Source: Solirubrobacter sp044865965
GTDB taxonomy: Bacteria; Actinomycetota; Thermoleophilia; Solirubrobacterales; Solirubrobacteraceae
NCBI GenBank assembly: GCA_044865965.1
Contig: JBIOTP010000097.1
Span: 1 to 64,000, forward strand
Direction of reading: 5' to 3'
Length of the DNA stretch: 64,000 nt
Shown: positions 7,836-15,692 of the stretch, in pieces
Position numbering within the stretch: the first letter of the stretch is position 1
Layout of the letters: each line of letters starts with the position of its first letter
The notes under the pieces: model-generated
What the model was told of the DNA's origin: nothing
The model's database searches: none
What the model saw: the letters and a program-made list of their open reading frames with translations, nothing else
Made by a program: the position numbers and the translations under genes

Positions 7836-7980
7836 GCGCCTGCGCGCCCCGCGCGGGCAAGGAATGGACGGCGAGTCAAGATGTTCAAGGCTACCAGGGG
7901 TTTGGGGACGCTCAGCAAAGGACTGGCCAGTGTGGTCCTGGTTTCTTTCCCTTCCCTAACGAAGGTCCAGGATCCGCGGA

Positions 7981-8514
7981 TCAGCCGTCTGAGAGCACCA
8001 ACGCCGCCACGAACGGCAGGTTGCGGTAGCGCTCCGCGTAGTCCAGGCCGTAGCCGATGGCGAACTTGTCCGGAATTTCGAAGCCGGTGTAGCGGACCGG
8101 CAGCTCGACCGTGCGGCGGTCCGGCTTGGTGAGGAGCGCGCAGACCTCCAGCGAGGCCGGGCCGCGCGCCTCCAGCGTGCGCAGCAGGTACTGCAGCGTC
8201 AGCCCGGAGTCCACGATGTCCTCGACGATCAGCACATGCCGGCCTTCGAGCGGCGCGTCGAGGTCCTTCAGGATGCGCACGACGCCCGAGGACTCGGTGG
8301 AGGAGCCGTAGGAGGCGACCGCCATGAAGTCCACCTCGCACGCCACGTCGAGGTGGCGCATCAGGTCGGCGAGGAACAGGAAGGCGCCCTTCAGGACGCC
8401 GATCAGCAGCACGTCGCGGCCCGCGTAGTCGCGCGAGATCTCCTCCGCCAGGGCCCGGATGCGGTGCTGGAGCTCGTCGGCCTGGACCAGGATCTCGCCG
8501 ATCGCTTCGCTCAT
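7981..8514 (-). CDS. hpt: Hypoxanthine phosphoribosyltransferase
   Basis: Purine salvage enzyme making IMP/GMP from hypoxanthine/guanine and PRPP in the cytosol. The 177 residues include the PRPP-binding motif VEDIVDSGLT at 97-106, the loop LLIGVLKGAFLFLADL and a C-terminal purine site ending with GLDYAERYRNLPFV. The start ATG (8514) overlaps the tilS stop as ATGA, so it is translationally coupled to tilS. Confidence 0.97.
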   Translation of the reverse strand: MSEAIGEILVQADELQHRIRALAEEISRDYAGRDVLLIGVLKGAFLFLADLMRHLDVACEVDFMAVASYGSSTESSGVVRILKDLDAPLEGRHVLIVEDIVDSGLTLQYLLRTLEARGPASLEVCALLTKPDRRTVELPVRYTGFEIPDKFAIGYGLDYAERYRNLPFVAALVLSDG

Positions 8515-10022
8515 CGGGCCGCGGAGTCTAAGTGCACACCGCCGGATCGCCACGCCAGCCGGACCCGGTCGGTCGTGGCCTCCGTGACGCGGAAGCGCTC
8601 GCCGGTCGCGAGCCCCGGAACCCACGCGATCTCGCCGTCGGAGAGGACGACGGGGAGCGCCGCGCGGCGCTCGCGCGGGACCTTGCGGTCGGTGAAGAGG
8701 TCCTGCAGGGAGCGCGAGCCGCCGAGCCCGAGCGGGCGCATCCGGTCGCCCGGCCGCCACGGGCGCACCTCGAGCGTCGGCGCCAGCGCCGCCGCGTCGA
8801 GCGTCCCGTCGGCGATCGGGAGGTCCGGTCCGCGCTCGCACAGCAGCTCGCCGCCGCCATAGGCGGTCCGGCCGGGGACCGGCAGCCGCGCGGGCGCGGC
8901 ACCCCCGAGCTCGGCGCGCCGCCGCTCGATCCGGAGCCGGCCGTACTCGACGACCGCCCGCAGCCCGCCGGGGAGATCGAGCGCCGCCGTCCCGCCGCCC
9001 GCGCCGAGCGCGAGGATCTCGGCCGCCCGGTCGCCGATGGCCGCCCCCGGCGAGTCGCCGCCCGCGGCGAGCAGCCCGCCCGCCCCGGGCTCGCCGCCGC
9101 CCGCGGCGAGCAGGCCGGCCTCGCGGCCGCCCTCGGCCCGGTCGGCGAGGCGCTGGACCGCCAGGCGGCGGAGGGCCTCGGGGAGCGCGGCGAGGCGGGC
9201 GACCTCCGGGGGCTCCCCGGCCGCAGCGAGCGCGGCGTCGACGGCGGCGTCCAGCACCTCGGCCTCGTCGCGCAGCAGCGCGAGCGTGCGCAGGACGTTG
9301 GCCTCGGCCGCCGGGTGCAGCGCGCGCAGCGCCGGCACCAGGTCCGCCCGCAGCCGCCCGCGCGTGGTGCCCGCATTGCCGGCGTCCTCGCGCCAGGCGA
9401 GCCCGCGCTCGGCGCAGTAGGCGGCGGTCTCTTCGCGCGTCACGCCGAGCAGCGGGCGCACCAGCCGGCCCGAGCGGGCGGGCATGCCGAGCAGCGCGCG
9501 TCGCCCGGGCGAGGCGGCCAGGCGGTAGAGGACGGTCTCCACCTGGTCGGTCGCCGTGTGGCCCGCGGCCACGAGGGCGCCGAGCGCCGCCGCCGGCCGG
9601 GCCGCCTCCGCGTCGCGGACGTCATGGGCCACGCGGGCGCCGAACGCCGCCGCCGGCCGCGCCACCTCCGCATCGCGGACGTCACGGGCCACGCGGGCGT
9701 CGAGCGCCGCCGCCAGCCGCGCCGCCTCGGCGTAGCGGACATCGCGCGCCCACGCCTGCAGGTTCCCCCGCTGCGGCCCCCGCGGGCGGCGCACCGCCAG
9801 CGGCACGCCCAGCCGGGCGCAGGTTGCCGCGCAGTGCGCCTCGTCCTCGCCGGCCTCCGCGCGCAGCCCGTAGTTGACGTGCAGGGCGGTGACCGCGGGC
9901 GCGATGCGCGCCGCGAGGTCGAGCAGGCACGTGGAGTCCCGCCCTCCGGAGTACAGAACGACGACCGGCCCGTCCAGCAGGCCGCCCGCGCGCACCGCCG
10001 CCTCGATCGCGGCGGCGCTCAC
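8511..10022 (-). CDS. tilS: tRNA(Ile)-lysidine synthetase with internal triplicated segment
   Basis: Modifies C34 of tRNA-Ile(CAU) to lysidine using ATP; essential for decoding AUA. The 503 residues begin at a GTG (10022) that overlaps the cyclase stop as GTGA. The P-loop is SGGRDS at 25-30, and the catalytic loop VAAGHTATDQVETVLYRL lies near 151-168. Between them, residues 91-150 consist of three 20-residue units related to ARDVRDAEVARPAAAFGA, where typical TilS has one. The C-terminal substrate-binding domain is present (LEVRPWRPGDRM...). Another short duplication, LLAAGGGEPGAG/LLAAGGDSPGAA, lies in the middle. At ~500 residues it is longer than most homologues. Confidence 0.95.
   Translation of the reverse strand: MSAAAIEAAVRAGGLLDGPVVVLYSGGRDSTCLLDLAARIAPAVTALHVNYGLRAEAGEDEAHCAATCARLGVPLAVRRPRGPQRGNLQAWARDVRYAEAARLAAALDARVARDVRDAEVARPAAAFGARVAHDVRDAEAARPAAALGALVAAGHTATDQVETVLYRLAASPGRRALLGMPARSGRLVRPLLGVTREETAAYCAERGLAWREDAGNAGTTRGRLRADLVPALRALHPAAEANVLRTLALLRDEAEVLDAAVDAALAAAGEPPEVARLAALPEALRRLAVQRLADRAEGGREAGLLAAGGGEPGAGGLLAAGGDSPGAAIGDRAAEILALGAGGGTAALDLPGGLRAVVEYGRLRIERRRAELGGAAPARLPVPGRTAYGGGELLCERGPDLPIADGTLDAAALAPTLEVRPWRPGDRMRPLGLGGSRSLQDLFTDRKVPRERRAALPVVLSDGEIAWVPGLATGERFRVTEATTDRVRLAWRSGGVHLDSAAR
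9571..9750 (-). repeat. 60-bp tandem repeat, three copies, inside tilS
   Basis: Units 9571-9630, 9631-9690 and 9691-9750 are each 60 bp and closely similar; all share the cores GCCGCCGCC and GCGGAC. They keep the reading frame and add 40 residues to the ATP-pyrophosphatase domain just before the catalytic GHTATDQ loop. Confidence 0.95.
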
Positions 10023-11194
10023 CGCTCGGCTCGCTGCGCCAGGAACAGCTCGGTCGCCTCCTCGAACCCCTTCAGCTTGACCTCGCCGATGTGGTCGAAG
10101 CGCAGGTGGCGCCCGGCCGCCTCCTTCACGGGCCGCGTGACGAGCACCTCGCCGCCGGCAGCGCGCGCGCCGACGCGCGCGGCGAGGTTGACCGCGCGGC
10201 CGTAGTAGTCGCCGTCGCGGTACAGCGCGCTGCCCGCGTGGATGCCGATCCGCGGCAGCGGCCGCTCGACGAACAGCGTCTGCACGCCCACGGCCCAGTC
10301 GACCAGCTCGGCCGGATCGGTTCCGACCACCATCACCTCGTCGCCGATCGTCTTCACCACGCGCGCGTCCCCCGGCAGCGTCTCCTCCACGGCGCCCACG
10401 AAGCGCTCGACGACCTCGAGCGCCTCCTCCTCCCCCATCTCCTCCGTCAGCCGCGTGTAGCCCGCGAGGTCTGCGAACACGATCGCCACGCGGACGCGGC
10501 CGAGCGCGCCGTCTCCGTCGCTCTCCGGCTCGAGGTGCCCGACGATGTCCTGCTCGATGAAGTGCTGCAGCAGGCGCTGGTGGACCTGGTCCATGATCGG
10601 CCCCGCGAGCGGCAGCAGCTCGGACGCGAGCCCCTGCAGCTCCTCGGCGATCTCCAGCCCCGGGACGCCGTCGCGGATCAGCGGCTCGTGGACGTAGAGA
10701 TGGAAGAGCTTGACCTCGGCGTCGGCGATCTGGGCGAGCGCCTGGCCGTAGACGCGCACGAGCTGCAGGAACGCCACCAGCGGCAGGCCGGCGTCGAGCA
10801 CGGCGGCGAGGCTGCGCAGCAGCTCGACGTCGTCGTCGGACAGCGAGTCCAGCGACTCGTGCGAGAACCCGGCCGCCGACCAGACGCGCTTGATCAGCTC
10901 CGGCTCGAGCCCGGTCGCGCGCGCCGCCTCCTCGAGCGTGTGGCTCGGCGCGCGGCGCGGAAACAGCTCCTCCAGGTAGCCGTAGGCGAGCCGGCCGGAG
11001 TGCGCCGCCTCGCGCAGCTCGTCGAGGCCGTGCCCGCGGCCGCGCAGCCGCGCGACCAGGCGTGCCTGAGCCAGCGCGGCCGGAGTCCACTCGCCGTCGC
11101 TCAGCGGCACGATCCCCTCGGCGACCCAGCGCCGCAGGGTTGCGGGAGAGACGTCCAGCCGCCGCGCGACCTCGGTCTGCGTCAGCTCGGACAT
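10019..11194 (-). CDS. Class III adenylate/guanylate cyclase with N-terminal MerR-like HTH
   Basis: Predicted cytosolic cyclase of 391 residues. Residues ~5-35 (TEVARRLDVSPATLRRWV) look like a MerR/excisionase HTH, followed by an alpha-helical regulatory domain like that of the pH-sensing mycobacterial Rv1264. The C-terminal catalytic domain (~225-390) keeps both metal Asp positions (VFADLAGYT, TIGDEVMV), the substrate Lys (VVKTIGD) and the Asn/Arg pair (AVNLAARVG), so it should be active. It is the first gene of the tilS-hpt-ftsH series and is coupled to tilS by GTGA. A second, diverged copy lies at 36396-37493. Confidence 0.9.
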   Translation of the reverse strand: MSELTQTEVARRLDVSPATLRRWVAEGIVPLSDGEWTPAALAQARLVARLRGRGHGLDELREAAHSGRLAYGYLEELFPRRAPSHTLEEAARATGLEPELIKRVWSAAGFSHESLDSLSDDDVELLRSLAAVLDAGLPLVAFLQLVRVYGQALAQIADAEVKLFHLYVHEPLIRDGVPGLEIAEELQGLASELLPLAGPIMDQVHQRLLQHFIEQDIVGHLEPESDGDGALGRVRVAIVFADLAGYTRLTEEMGEEEALEVVERFVGAVEETLPGDARVVKTIGDEVMVVGTDPAELVDWAVGVQTLFVERPLPRIGIHAGSALYRDGDYYGRAVNLAARVGARAAGGEVLVTRPVKEAAGRHLRFDHIGEVKLKGFEEATELFLAQRAER

Positions 11195-11204
11195 GCGCGC
11201 AACG

Positions 11205-11210
11205 AGGCTA
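11205..11210 (-). promoter_or_regulatory. -10 hexamer close to the cyclase start
   Basis: TAGCCT lies 10 nt before the cyclase ATG (11194) and would give an almost leaderless transcript. It may act alongside the upstream promoter at 11365-11393. Confidence 0.4.
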
Positions 11211-11364
11211 CCCCGCGCGCGCAGAGATGGAAGCGGCGGGACCGGGGCCCCGCCGCACCTGCGGGCAATGCGGCCCGCTGCCTCGGCCGGCGGCGTTCGT
11301 CGTGGGCGACGCCTTGCGGTGAGCCCCTAAGGGCTTCCCACTCCCCGGCCTGTGGGTCACCGTA

Positions 11365-11393
11365 GGTCTAGCGCGCGATGCGCAATTCGTCAA
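11365..11393 (-). promoter_or_regulatory. Sigma70-type promoter for the cyclase-tilS-hpt-ftsH operon
   Basis: TTGACG (11393-11388) and TAGACC (11370-11365) are separated by exactly 17 nt on the minus strand. The predicted start near 11358 would leave a ~165-nt GC-rich leader (11195-11358) with possible stems but no recognised RNA family. Confidence 0.6.
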
Positions 11394-11411
11394 TCCCCAC
11401 TTTGCGTCACA

Positions 11412-11837
11412 TCACACCTTCAGGTGCGGGCGCTCGCGCTCCAGGTACTCGGAGTAGCGCGCGTAGATCGGCTTGGTGATCGGGATCAGCGCGAGCGCCG
11501 CCTTCAGGTCGCCGCCGGGCTTGATGCGCCGGCGCGCGATCGCCATCGGGACGTTCTCCTTGCCCTGGAAGTAGCGGTTGGCGACCTCGGAGGACATCGT
11601 CATCTGGACCTTCGGCTCCCAGTCGACGTCGTCCGACCACTCCCAGTGCAGGTTCCCGTCCTCCCCGGGCCGCGCCGCGCGGATGTTCACGACGATGTCG
11701 TAGTCGCTGAACTCGAACCGCTGCGGGCAGTCGGCGTCGCGCAGCTTCGGGCCCATCTCCGGATCGGCGTCCATCATCCGGAACACCTCGTCCATCACCT
11801 CCCGGAGCTCGCGAGGCGACTCGAACGAGGCGCCCAT
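11412..11837 (-). CDS. SCP2-like sterol/lipid-binding domain protein
   Basis: Cytosolic protein of 141 residues with the SCP2 fold pattern: an N-terminal helical part followed by strands and the run KVQMTMSSEVANRYFQGK, then a C-terminal helix after IKPGGDLKAALALIP. SCP2 domains bind sterols, fatty acids or acyl-CoA. It is third in a same-strand trio after a histone-H1-like and a coiled-coil gene, so it may serve lipid or polyester bodies; this is inference. ATG 11837 lies 2 nt after the upstream stop. Confidence 0.75.
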   Translation of the reverse strand: MGASFESPRELREVMDEVFRMMDADPEMGPKLRDADCPQRFEFSDYDIVVNIRAARPGEDGNLHWEWSDDVDWEPKVQMTMSSEVANRYFQGKENVPMAIARRRIKPGGDLKAALALIPITKPIYARYSEYLERERPHLKV

Positions 11838-11839
11838 CG

Positions 11840-12385
11840 CTAGGAACCGCTCGAGGACGACGAGCCCGAGGAGCCGGACGAGCCCGAGGAGCCGGACGAG
11901 CCAGAGGAGCGCGAGCCGGTGGAGCGCGTCGACCGCTTCGCCGTCGAGCCGGACTTCGCGGCGGTCGAGCGCGACCTCGTGGTGCCGGCCTTCGCCGCCG
12001 TGGAGCTCGACTTCGCGGCCGCCGGGCGCGAGCTCGCCCTGCTGCCGGAACGGGCCGACGTCGCGCCGGCCGGCTTCGCGGCGGCGGGCTTCGCGCCGCC
12101 TTCGCCCTTGGGCTCGAGCGCCGAGACGCGCGCGGCGAGCGCCTCGACCTCGCGGCGGAGCTTCTTGACCTCGTCGAGGACGCGCATGTCCTCGAATGTC
12201 TGGCGGATGCGGCCGGCGGCGGCCGCGATCTCGTCGACGAGCTCGCGCGTGCGGTCGCGCGTGGACTGGGCGCCCTCGGCCGAGGCGTGGAACGTGCGCT
12301 CCACGGCGGCGCGGACGGCCTCGACGGCGTCTTGCGCGCCGCTCTTGGTGTCGTCCTTCTTCTTCTTGCTGTCCTTCTTAGCCAT
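11840..12385 (-). CDS. Phasin/histone-H1-like protein with low-complexity tail
   Basis: The 181 residues comprise a Lys-rich start (MAKKDSKKKKDD), a ~90-residue helical/coiled-coil segment ending KKLRREVEALAARVSALEPK, and a tail of Ala/Lys/Ser/Arg repeats that finishes in Ser/Gly repeats. The layout resembles PhaF-type phasins, which pair a granule-binding coiled coil with a histone-like DNA-binding tail. A general DNA-compacting protein is the alternative. The Ser/Gly end is encoded by 18-bp tandem repeats. It lies 12 nt after the coiled-coil gene. Confidence 0.65.
   Translation of the reverse strand: MAKKDSKKKKDDTKSGAQDAVEAVRAAVERTFHASAEGAQSTRDRTRELVDEIAAAAGRIRQTFEDMRVLDEVKKLRREVEALAARVSALEPKGEGGAKPAAAKPAGATSARSGSRASSRPAAAKSSSTAAKAGTTRSRSTAAKSGSTAKRSTRSTGSRSSGSSGSSGSSGSSGSSSSSGS
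11859..11910 (-). repeat. 18-bp tandem repeat encoding a Ser/Gly tail
   Basis: Two identical units GACGAGCCCGAGGAGCCG (plus-strand reading, 11859-11876 and 11877-11894) and a truncated third (11895-11910) lie at the 3' end of the phasin-like gene. Read on the minus strand they encode SGSSGS-type repeats. Confidence 0.85.
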
Positions 12386-12397
12386 GGCAGCGCAACT

Positions 12398-12880
12398 CTA
12401 TTTCTTCGCGCGCTTGCGCGCGGGCTTCGGCGCCGCCTCCGGCGCCTCCACGGCGAGGCGCTCCTGCTCGCGCGGCACCGCCGCCGGGCGCGCGTCGAGC
12501 GCGGTGGCGACCGCGCCCACCTCGGCGACGAGCTTGGCCAGGTGGGTCTCCACCGCCTCGAGGCGGTCCTCCAGCGCGCCGTGGCCGAGCGCCTGCAGGC
12601 GCTCCTCGAGCCGGTCGACGCTCTCCTCGACCCCCTCGAGCCGCTGCGCGACCTGGCGCACCCGCCGCGTGAGGCGCTCGATGTCCGCGGCGGACGGCAG
12701 GTTGAGCGCGCCCATGGCCGCCTCCTGCGCCTGCACCGCGCGCTCGCGCGCCGAGAAGGCGCGGGTGATGGCACGGTTGACCAGCGGGTTCTCCAGCAGG
12801 TCGTTGGCGAGCTTGCCGAGGGCGTCCTCACCCTGGCGGGCGAGCCGGTCCTTGAGCCCCTCGGTGCCTTCGTCTGCCAT
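12398..12880 (-). CDS. Coiled-coil (phasin-like) protein
   Basis: The 160 residues have no signal peptide. A helical start (LANDLLENPLVNRAITRAFSAR) is followed by a long heptad region (IERLTRRVRQVAQRLEGVEE...VDRLEERLQAL) and a Lys/Ala/Pro-rich end (APKPARKRAKK). The pattern matches small phasins or PhaE/PhaI-like proteins, but no family is certain. GAGGAGG lies upstream of the ATG at 12880, and a TAGCTT hexamer (12924-12919) could be its -10. First gene of the trio ending at 11412. Confidence 0.6.
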   Translation of the reverse strand: MADEGTEGLKDRLARQGEDALGKLANDLLENPLVNRAITRAFSARERAVQAQEAAMGALNLPSAADIERLTRRVRQVAQRLEGVEESVDRLEERLQALGHGALEDRLEAVETHLAKLVAEVGAVATALDARPAAVPREQERLAVEAPEAAPKPARKRAKK

Positions 12881-12948
12881 GGTGGGATCGGCCTCCTCGA
12901 AGCGAAGTTGCGCCGGGGAAGCTACCGCAGACCGTCCCTCGCATCTGC

Positions 12949-12979
12949 GAAACTCAACCTCGATCGAAGGTTGAGTTTC
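12949..12979. promoter_or_regulatory. 31-bp palindrome in the divergent gap
   Basis: GAAACTCAACCT (12949-12960) and AGGTTGAGTTTC (12968-12979) are perfect 12-bp arms around CGATCGA. The palindrome lies ~70 bp upstream of the coiled-coil gene and ~170 bp upstream of the transglycosylase gene. A second short inverted repeat (CGTCG/CGACG, 12990-13004) follows. It could be an operator or a terminator-like boundary; there is no U-tract. Confidence 0.6.
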
Positions 12980-13041
12980 TACGAAAGTACGTCGAATCGC
13001 GACGAATCTGCGCCAGACTCGTCACGATTGAACGTTCCGAA

Positions 13042-13070
13042 TTGCGAGAGCCCAATGCCGTCGCTAGCGT
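13042..13070 (+). promoter_or_regulatory. Promoter of the cell-wall hydrolase gene
   Basis: TTGCGA (13042-13047) and TAGCGT (13065-13070) are spaced by 17 nt. This predicts a start near 13077 and a ~76-nt leader before the ATG at 13153. Confidence 0.5.
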
Positions 13071-13152
13071 GCCTGCGAGATCGAGGGGCCCTGGTCCCTG
13101 TGCATCCGCCCAGGGATCGGGCGGTTGCGGCGGCCCTCCTCTCGCCCGGGTC

Positions 13153-15666
13153 ATGACACGACGACCGCTCGCCATCCGCCGACCGCTCGCGATCGCGCTC
13201 GCCGCCTCGTTGCTCTACGCGGGCGTGCTCGTGGCGACGGCGCACGCCGAGCAGCACCTGGTGCGGGTCACGCTCGTCACCGGCCAGCAGCTCACGGTGA
13301 CGGTGGACGTCCCGCCCGGCACACCGGTCGGCGACGTGCAGATCCCCGGTCTGCCGGCGCCGATCCAGTCGATCCAGGACCTCGGTCCGGTCCAGGCGCC
13401 CCCCACCCCCACTCCCACGCCCACGGTCACCGCGCCGCCGGCCGCCGCCCCGGCGCCGACGGCCGCGGCGCCCGGCGCCACCGCGACGCCCGGCAATCAG
13501 ACCAGCAGCACCTCGGGCTCCACCGGGCGTTCAAAGAAGAAGGGCTCCAAGCAGAAGCGGCCCGGCTCCATCGCCAACGAGCTCACCGGCCGTGACGACG
13601 CGCCCAACGTCGAATCGCTGACCGGCCGCGTGCCGGAGGCCACGGCGACCGCGTCGCCGGAGCCGCAGCCGCCGCGCCCGGCCGACCCCACGTACTCGCT
13701 GGCGACGCCCGGCGCGGCCAAGATCGGAGTGCCGAACTTCTTCATCGACAAGTTCCGCATCCCGCCGTTCCTGCTGCCGATCTACCAGGCCGCGGGCACC
13801 GAGTACAGCGTGCGCTGGGAGCTGCTGGCCGCGATCAACGAGATCGAGACCGACTACGGCCGCAACCTCAATGTGAGCTCGGCGGGCGCCCGCGGCTGGA
13901 TGCAGTTCATGCCGGGCTCGTGGAGGAAGTACGGCGTCGACGGCAACCGCGACGGCGTGAAGGATCCCGACAACCCCGTCGATGCGATCTTCGCCGCCGC
14001 CCGCTACCTGCGCGCCGCGGGGGCCGACCACGACATCCGCGGCGCGGTCTTCGCCTACAACCACGCCGACTGGTACGTCGACTCGGTGCTGCTGCGCGCG
14101 CAGGTGATCGGCGGCCTGCCGTCGAATCTCGTCGGCTCGCTCACCGGCCTCACGGAGGGCCGCTTCCCCGTCGCCGCGCGCGCGACCTACGCGGACGAGC
14201 TGTCGGACCGCGAGCTGCACAAGAAGCGCCGGACGGCGGCGATGGCGGTGGACAGCGCCGCCCGCCGCGGCCTCTCGATCTTCGCGAAGGCGGGCTCGCC
14301 CGTGATCGCGGTCAACGACGCGCGGGTCGTGCGGATCGGCTTCTCGGCGCGGCTCGGGCGCTTCGTGCAGATCCAGGACGCCTACGGCAACACGTACACA
14401 TACGGGCGGCTGGCGAAGATCGCCACGCGCTACGCCGCGCCGAAGCCGCAGAAGCTGTCGGCGGGCGAGACCCAGCGCGAGCTGAAGCTGCCCAAGCGCG
14501 ACGCGGCCCCCACGGAGCCGGCGTCGCGCACGACCCGCCCGGCCGCGAGGACGCCGCGCAAGTCGCTGGCGCGCAAGGCGGCGCCGAGCGGCGAGACGCC
14601 CGCGGCGCCGAGCGCCGGCGCGCCGGACGAGGGCACCGCCGACCCGGGCCTGGCGGCGGTCACGAGCGCCCCCGCCAAGGTCCGCCTCTTCGCACACCCG
14701 TCGCGCGCGAACTCGGCCGCCGCCGGCGGCGCGCAGCAGGAGTTCCTGCGCACGGGGCGCATCGATGGCGCGCTGTCGCCCTCACGCCTGCTCGGCCTGG
14801 ACCGCGACCAGATCCTCGTGCGCCGCCTGCGGGCGGGCGCCCAGATCCCGGCCGGCACGGTGCTCGGGCGCATCGGCCGCGCGTCCTCGCCCAAGCACCC
14901 GTACCTGCGCTTCGAGATCCGGCCGGCCGGCCGCGGCGCCCCGCGGATCGACCCGAAGCCGATCCTCGACGGCTGGAAGCTGCTGGAGTCGACCGCGATC
15001 TACCGCGCGCAGGGCCGCAACCCGTTCGTCGGCCCCGACGCGGCGACGCCCTCGATCGGCCAGATCCTGCTGATGAGCAAGGACGCACTCCAGCAGCGCG
15101 TGCTCGCCGACCCGCGGATCCAGATCTATGAGTGCGGCCGGCGCGACATCCAGGCCGGCGCGGTCGACCGGCGCGTGCTGGCCACGCTCGAGTTCCTCGT
15201 CGCCTCGGGCTTCAACCCGACCGTGACCTCGCTGGAGTGCGGGCACTCGTACCTGACCGCGTCGGGCAACGTGTCCGAGCACTCGAGCGGCTCGGCGGTC
15301 GACATCGCGGCGATCAACGGCACGCCCATCCTCGACCACCAGGGCCCCGGCTCGATCACGGAGCTCGTCATCCAGCGGCTGCTCACGCTCCAGGGCACGA
15401 TGAAGCCGCACCAGATCATCTCGCTGATGACGTTCGACGGCGCGGACAACACGTTCTCGCTGCCCGACCACGCGGACCACATCCACGTCGGCTTCCAGCC
15501 GATGTACGGTGCCAACTCCAAGCTCGCGAAGCAGCTCAACGCGATCCTGAAGCCCACGCAATGGGTCAAGCTCATCGAGCGTCTGGGGAAGATCGACAAC
15601 CCGAAGGTGCGGTTGGCGCCGTCGAAGTACGCGATCAAGACCAAACCGTCGCACGACGAGCCGTAG
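13153..15666 (+). CDS. Secreted multidomain cell-wall hydrolase: transglycosylase + degenerate M23 + M15-like domain
   Basis: The 837 residues start with a signal peptide (hydrophobic AIALAASLLYAGVLVATAHA), chosen over an upstream in-frame ATG at 13042. A Pro/Thr linker and a basic patch follow. Residues ~215-310 form a lytic transglycosylase domain (AAINEIETDYGRN, GARGWMQFMPGSW, AYNHADWYV). Residues ~375-420 and ~556-610 look like the two halves of an M23 (LytM) domain separated by ~135 disordered residues. The second half has PYLRFEI where active enzymes have a HxH motif, so it is probably inactive. Residues ~670-785 resemble an M15/VanY-like domain with HSSGSAVDIA and DHADHIHVGF zinc-ligand runs. 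Predicted role: peptidoglycan remodelling outside the cell. Confidence 0.85.
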   Translation: MTRRPLAIRRPLAIALAASLLYAGVLVATAHAEQHLVRVTLVTGQQLTVTVDVPPGTPVGDVQIPGLPAPIQSIQDLGPVQAPPTPTPTPTVTAPPAAAPAPTAAAPGATATPGNQTSSTSGSTGRSKKKGSKQKRPGSIANELTGRDDAPNVESLTGRVPEATATASPEPQPPRPADPTYSLATPGAAKIGVPNFFIDKFRIPPFLLPIYQAAGTEYSVRWELLAAINEIETDYGRNLNVSSAGARGWMQFMPGSWRKYGVDGNRDGVKDPDNPVDAIFAAARYLRAAGADHDIRGAVFAYNHADWYVDSVLLRAQVIGGLPSNLVGSLTGLTEGRFPVAARATYADELSDRELHKKRRTAAMAVDSAARRGLSIFAKAGSPVIAVNDARVVRIGFSARLGRFVQIQDAYGNTYTYGRLAKIATRYAAPKPQKLSAGETQRELKLPKRDAAPTEPASRTTRPAARTPRKSLARKAAPSGETPAAPSAGAPDEGTADPGLAAVTSAPAKVRLFAHPSRANSAAAGGAQQEFLRTGRIDGALSPSRLLGLDRDQILVRRLRAGAQIPAGTVLGRIGRASSPKHPYLRFEIRPAGRGAPRIDPKPILDGWKLLESTAIYRAQGRNPFVGPDAATPSIGQILLMSKDALQQRVLADPRIQIYECGRRDIQAGAVDRRVLATLEFLVASGFNPTVTSLECGHSYLTASGNVSEHSSGSAVDIAAINGTPILDHQGPGSITELVIQRLLTLQGTMKPHQIISLMTFDGADNTFSLPDHADHIHVGFQPMYGANSKLAKQLNAILKPTQWVKLIERLGKIDNPKVRLAPSKYAIKTKPSHDEP

Positions 15667-15692
15667 ACGCTGACGAGCGGCGCTTCCGCTTC

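Noticed and set aside
9571..9750. Regular 60-bp repeats as a CRISPR array.
   Set aside because: The repeats are contiguous with no unique spacers, keep the tilS frame, and no cas gene is present.
11195..11358. The GC-rich leader before the cyclase as a possible SRP RNA, RNase P RNA or riboswitch.
   Set aside because: None of the conserved cores of these RNAs is visible; it is better explained as a 5' leader.
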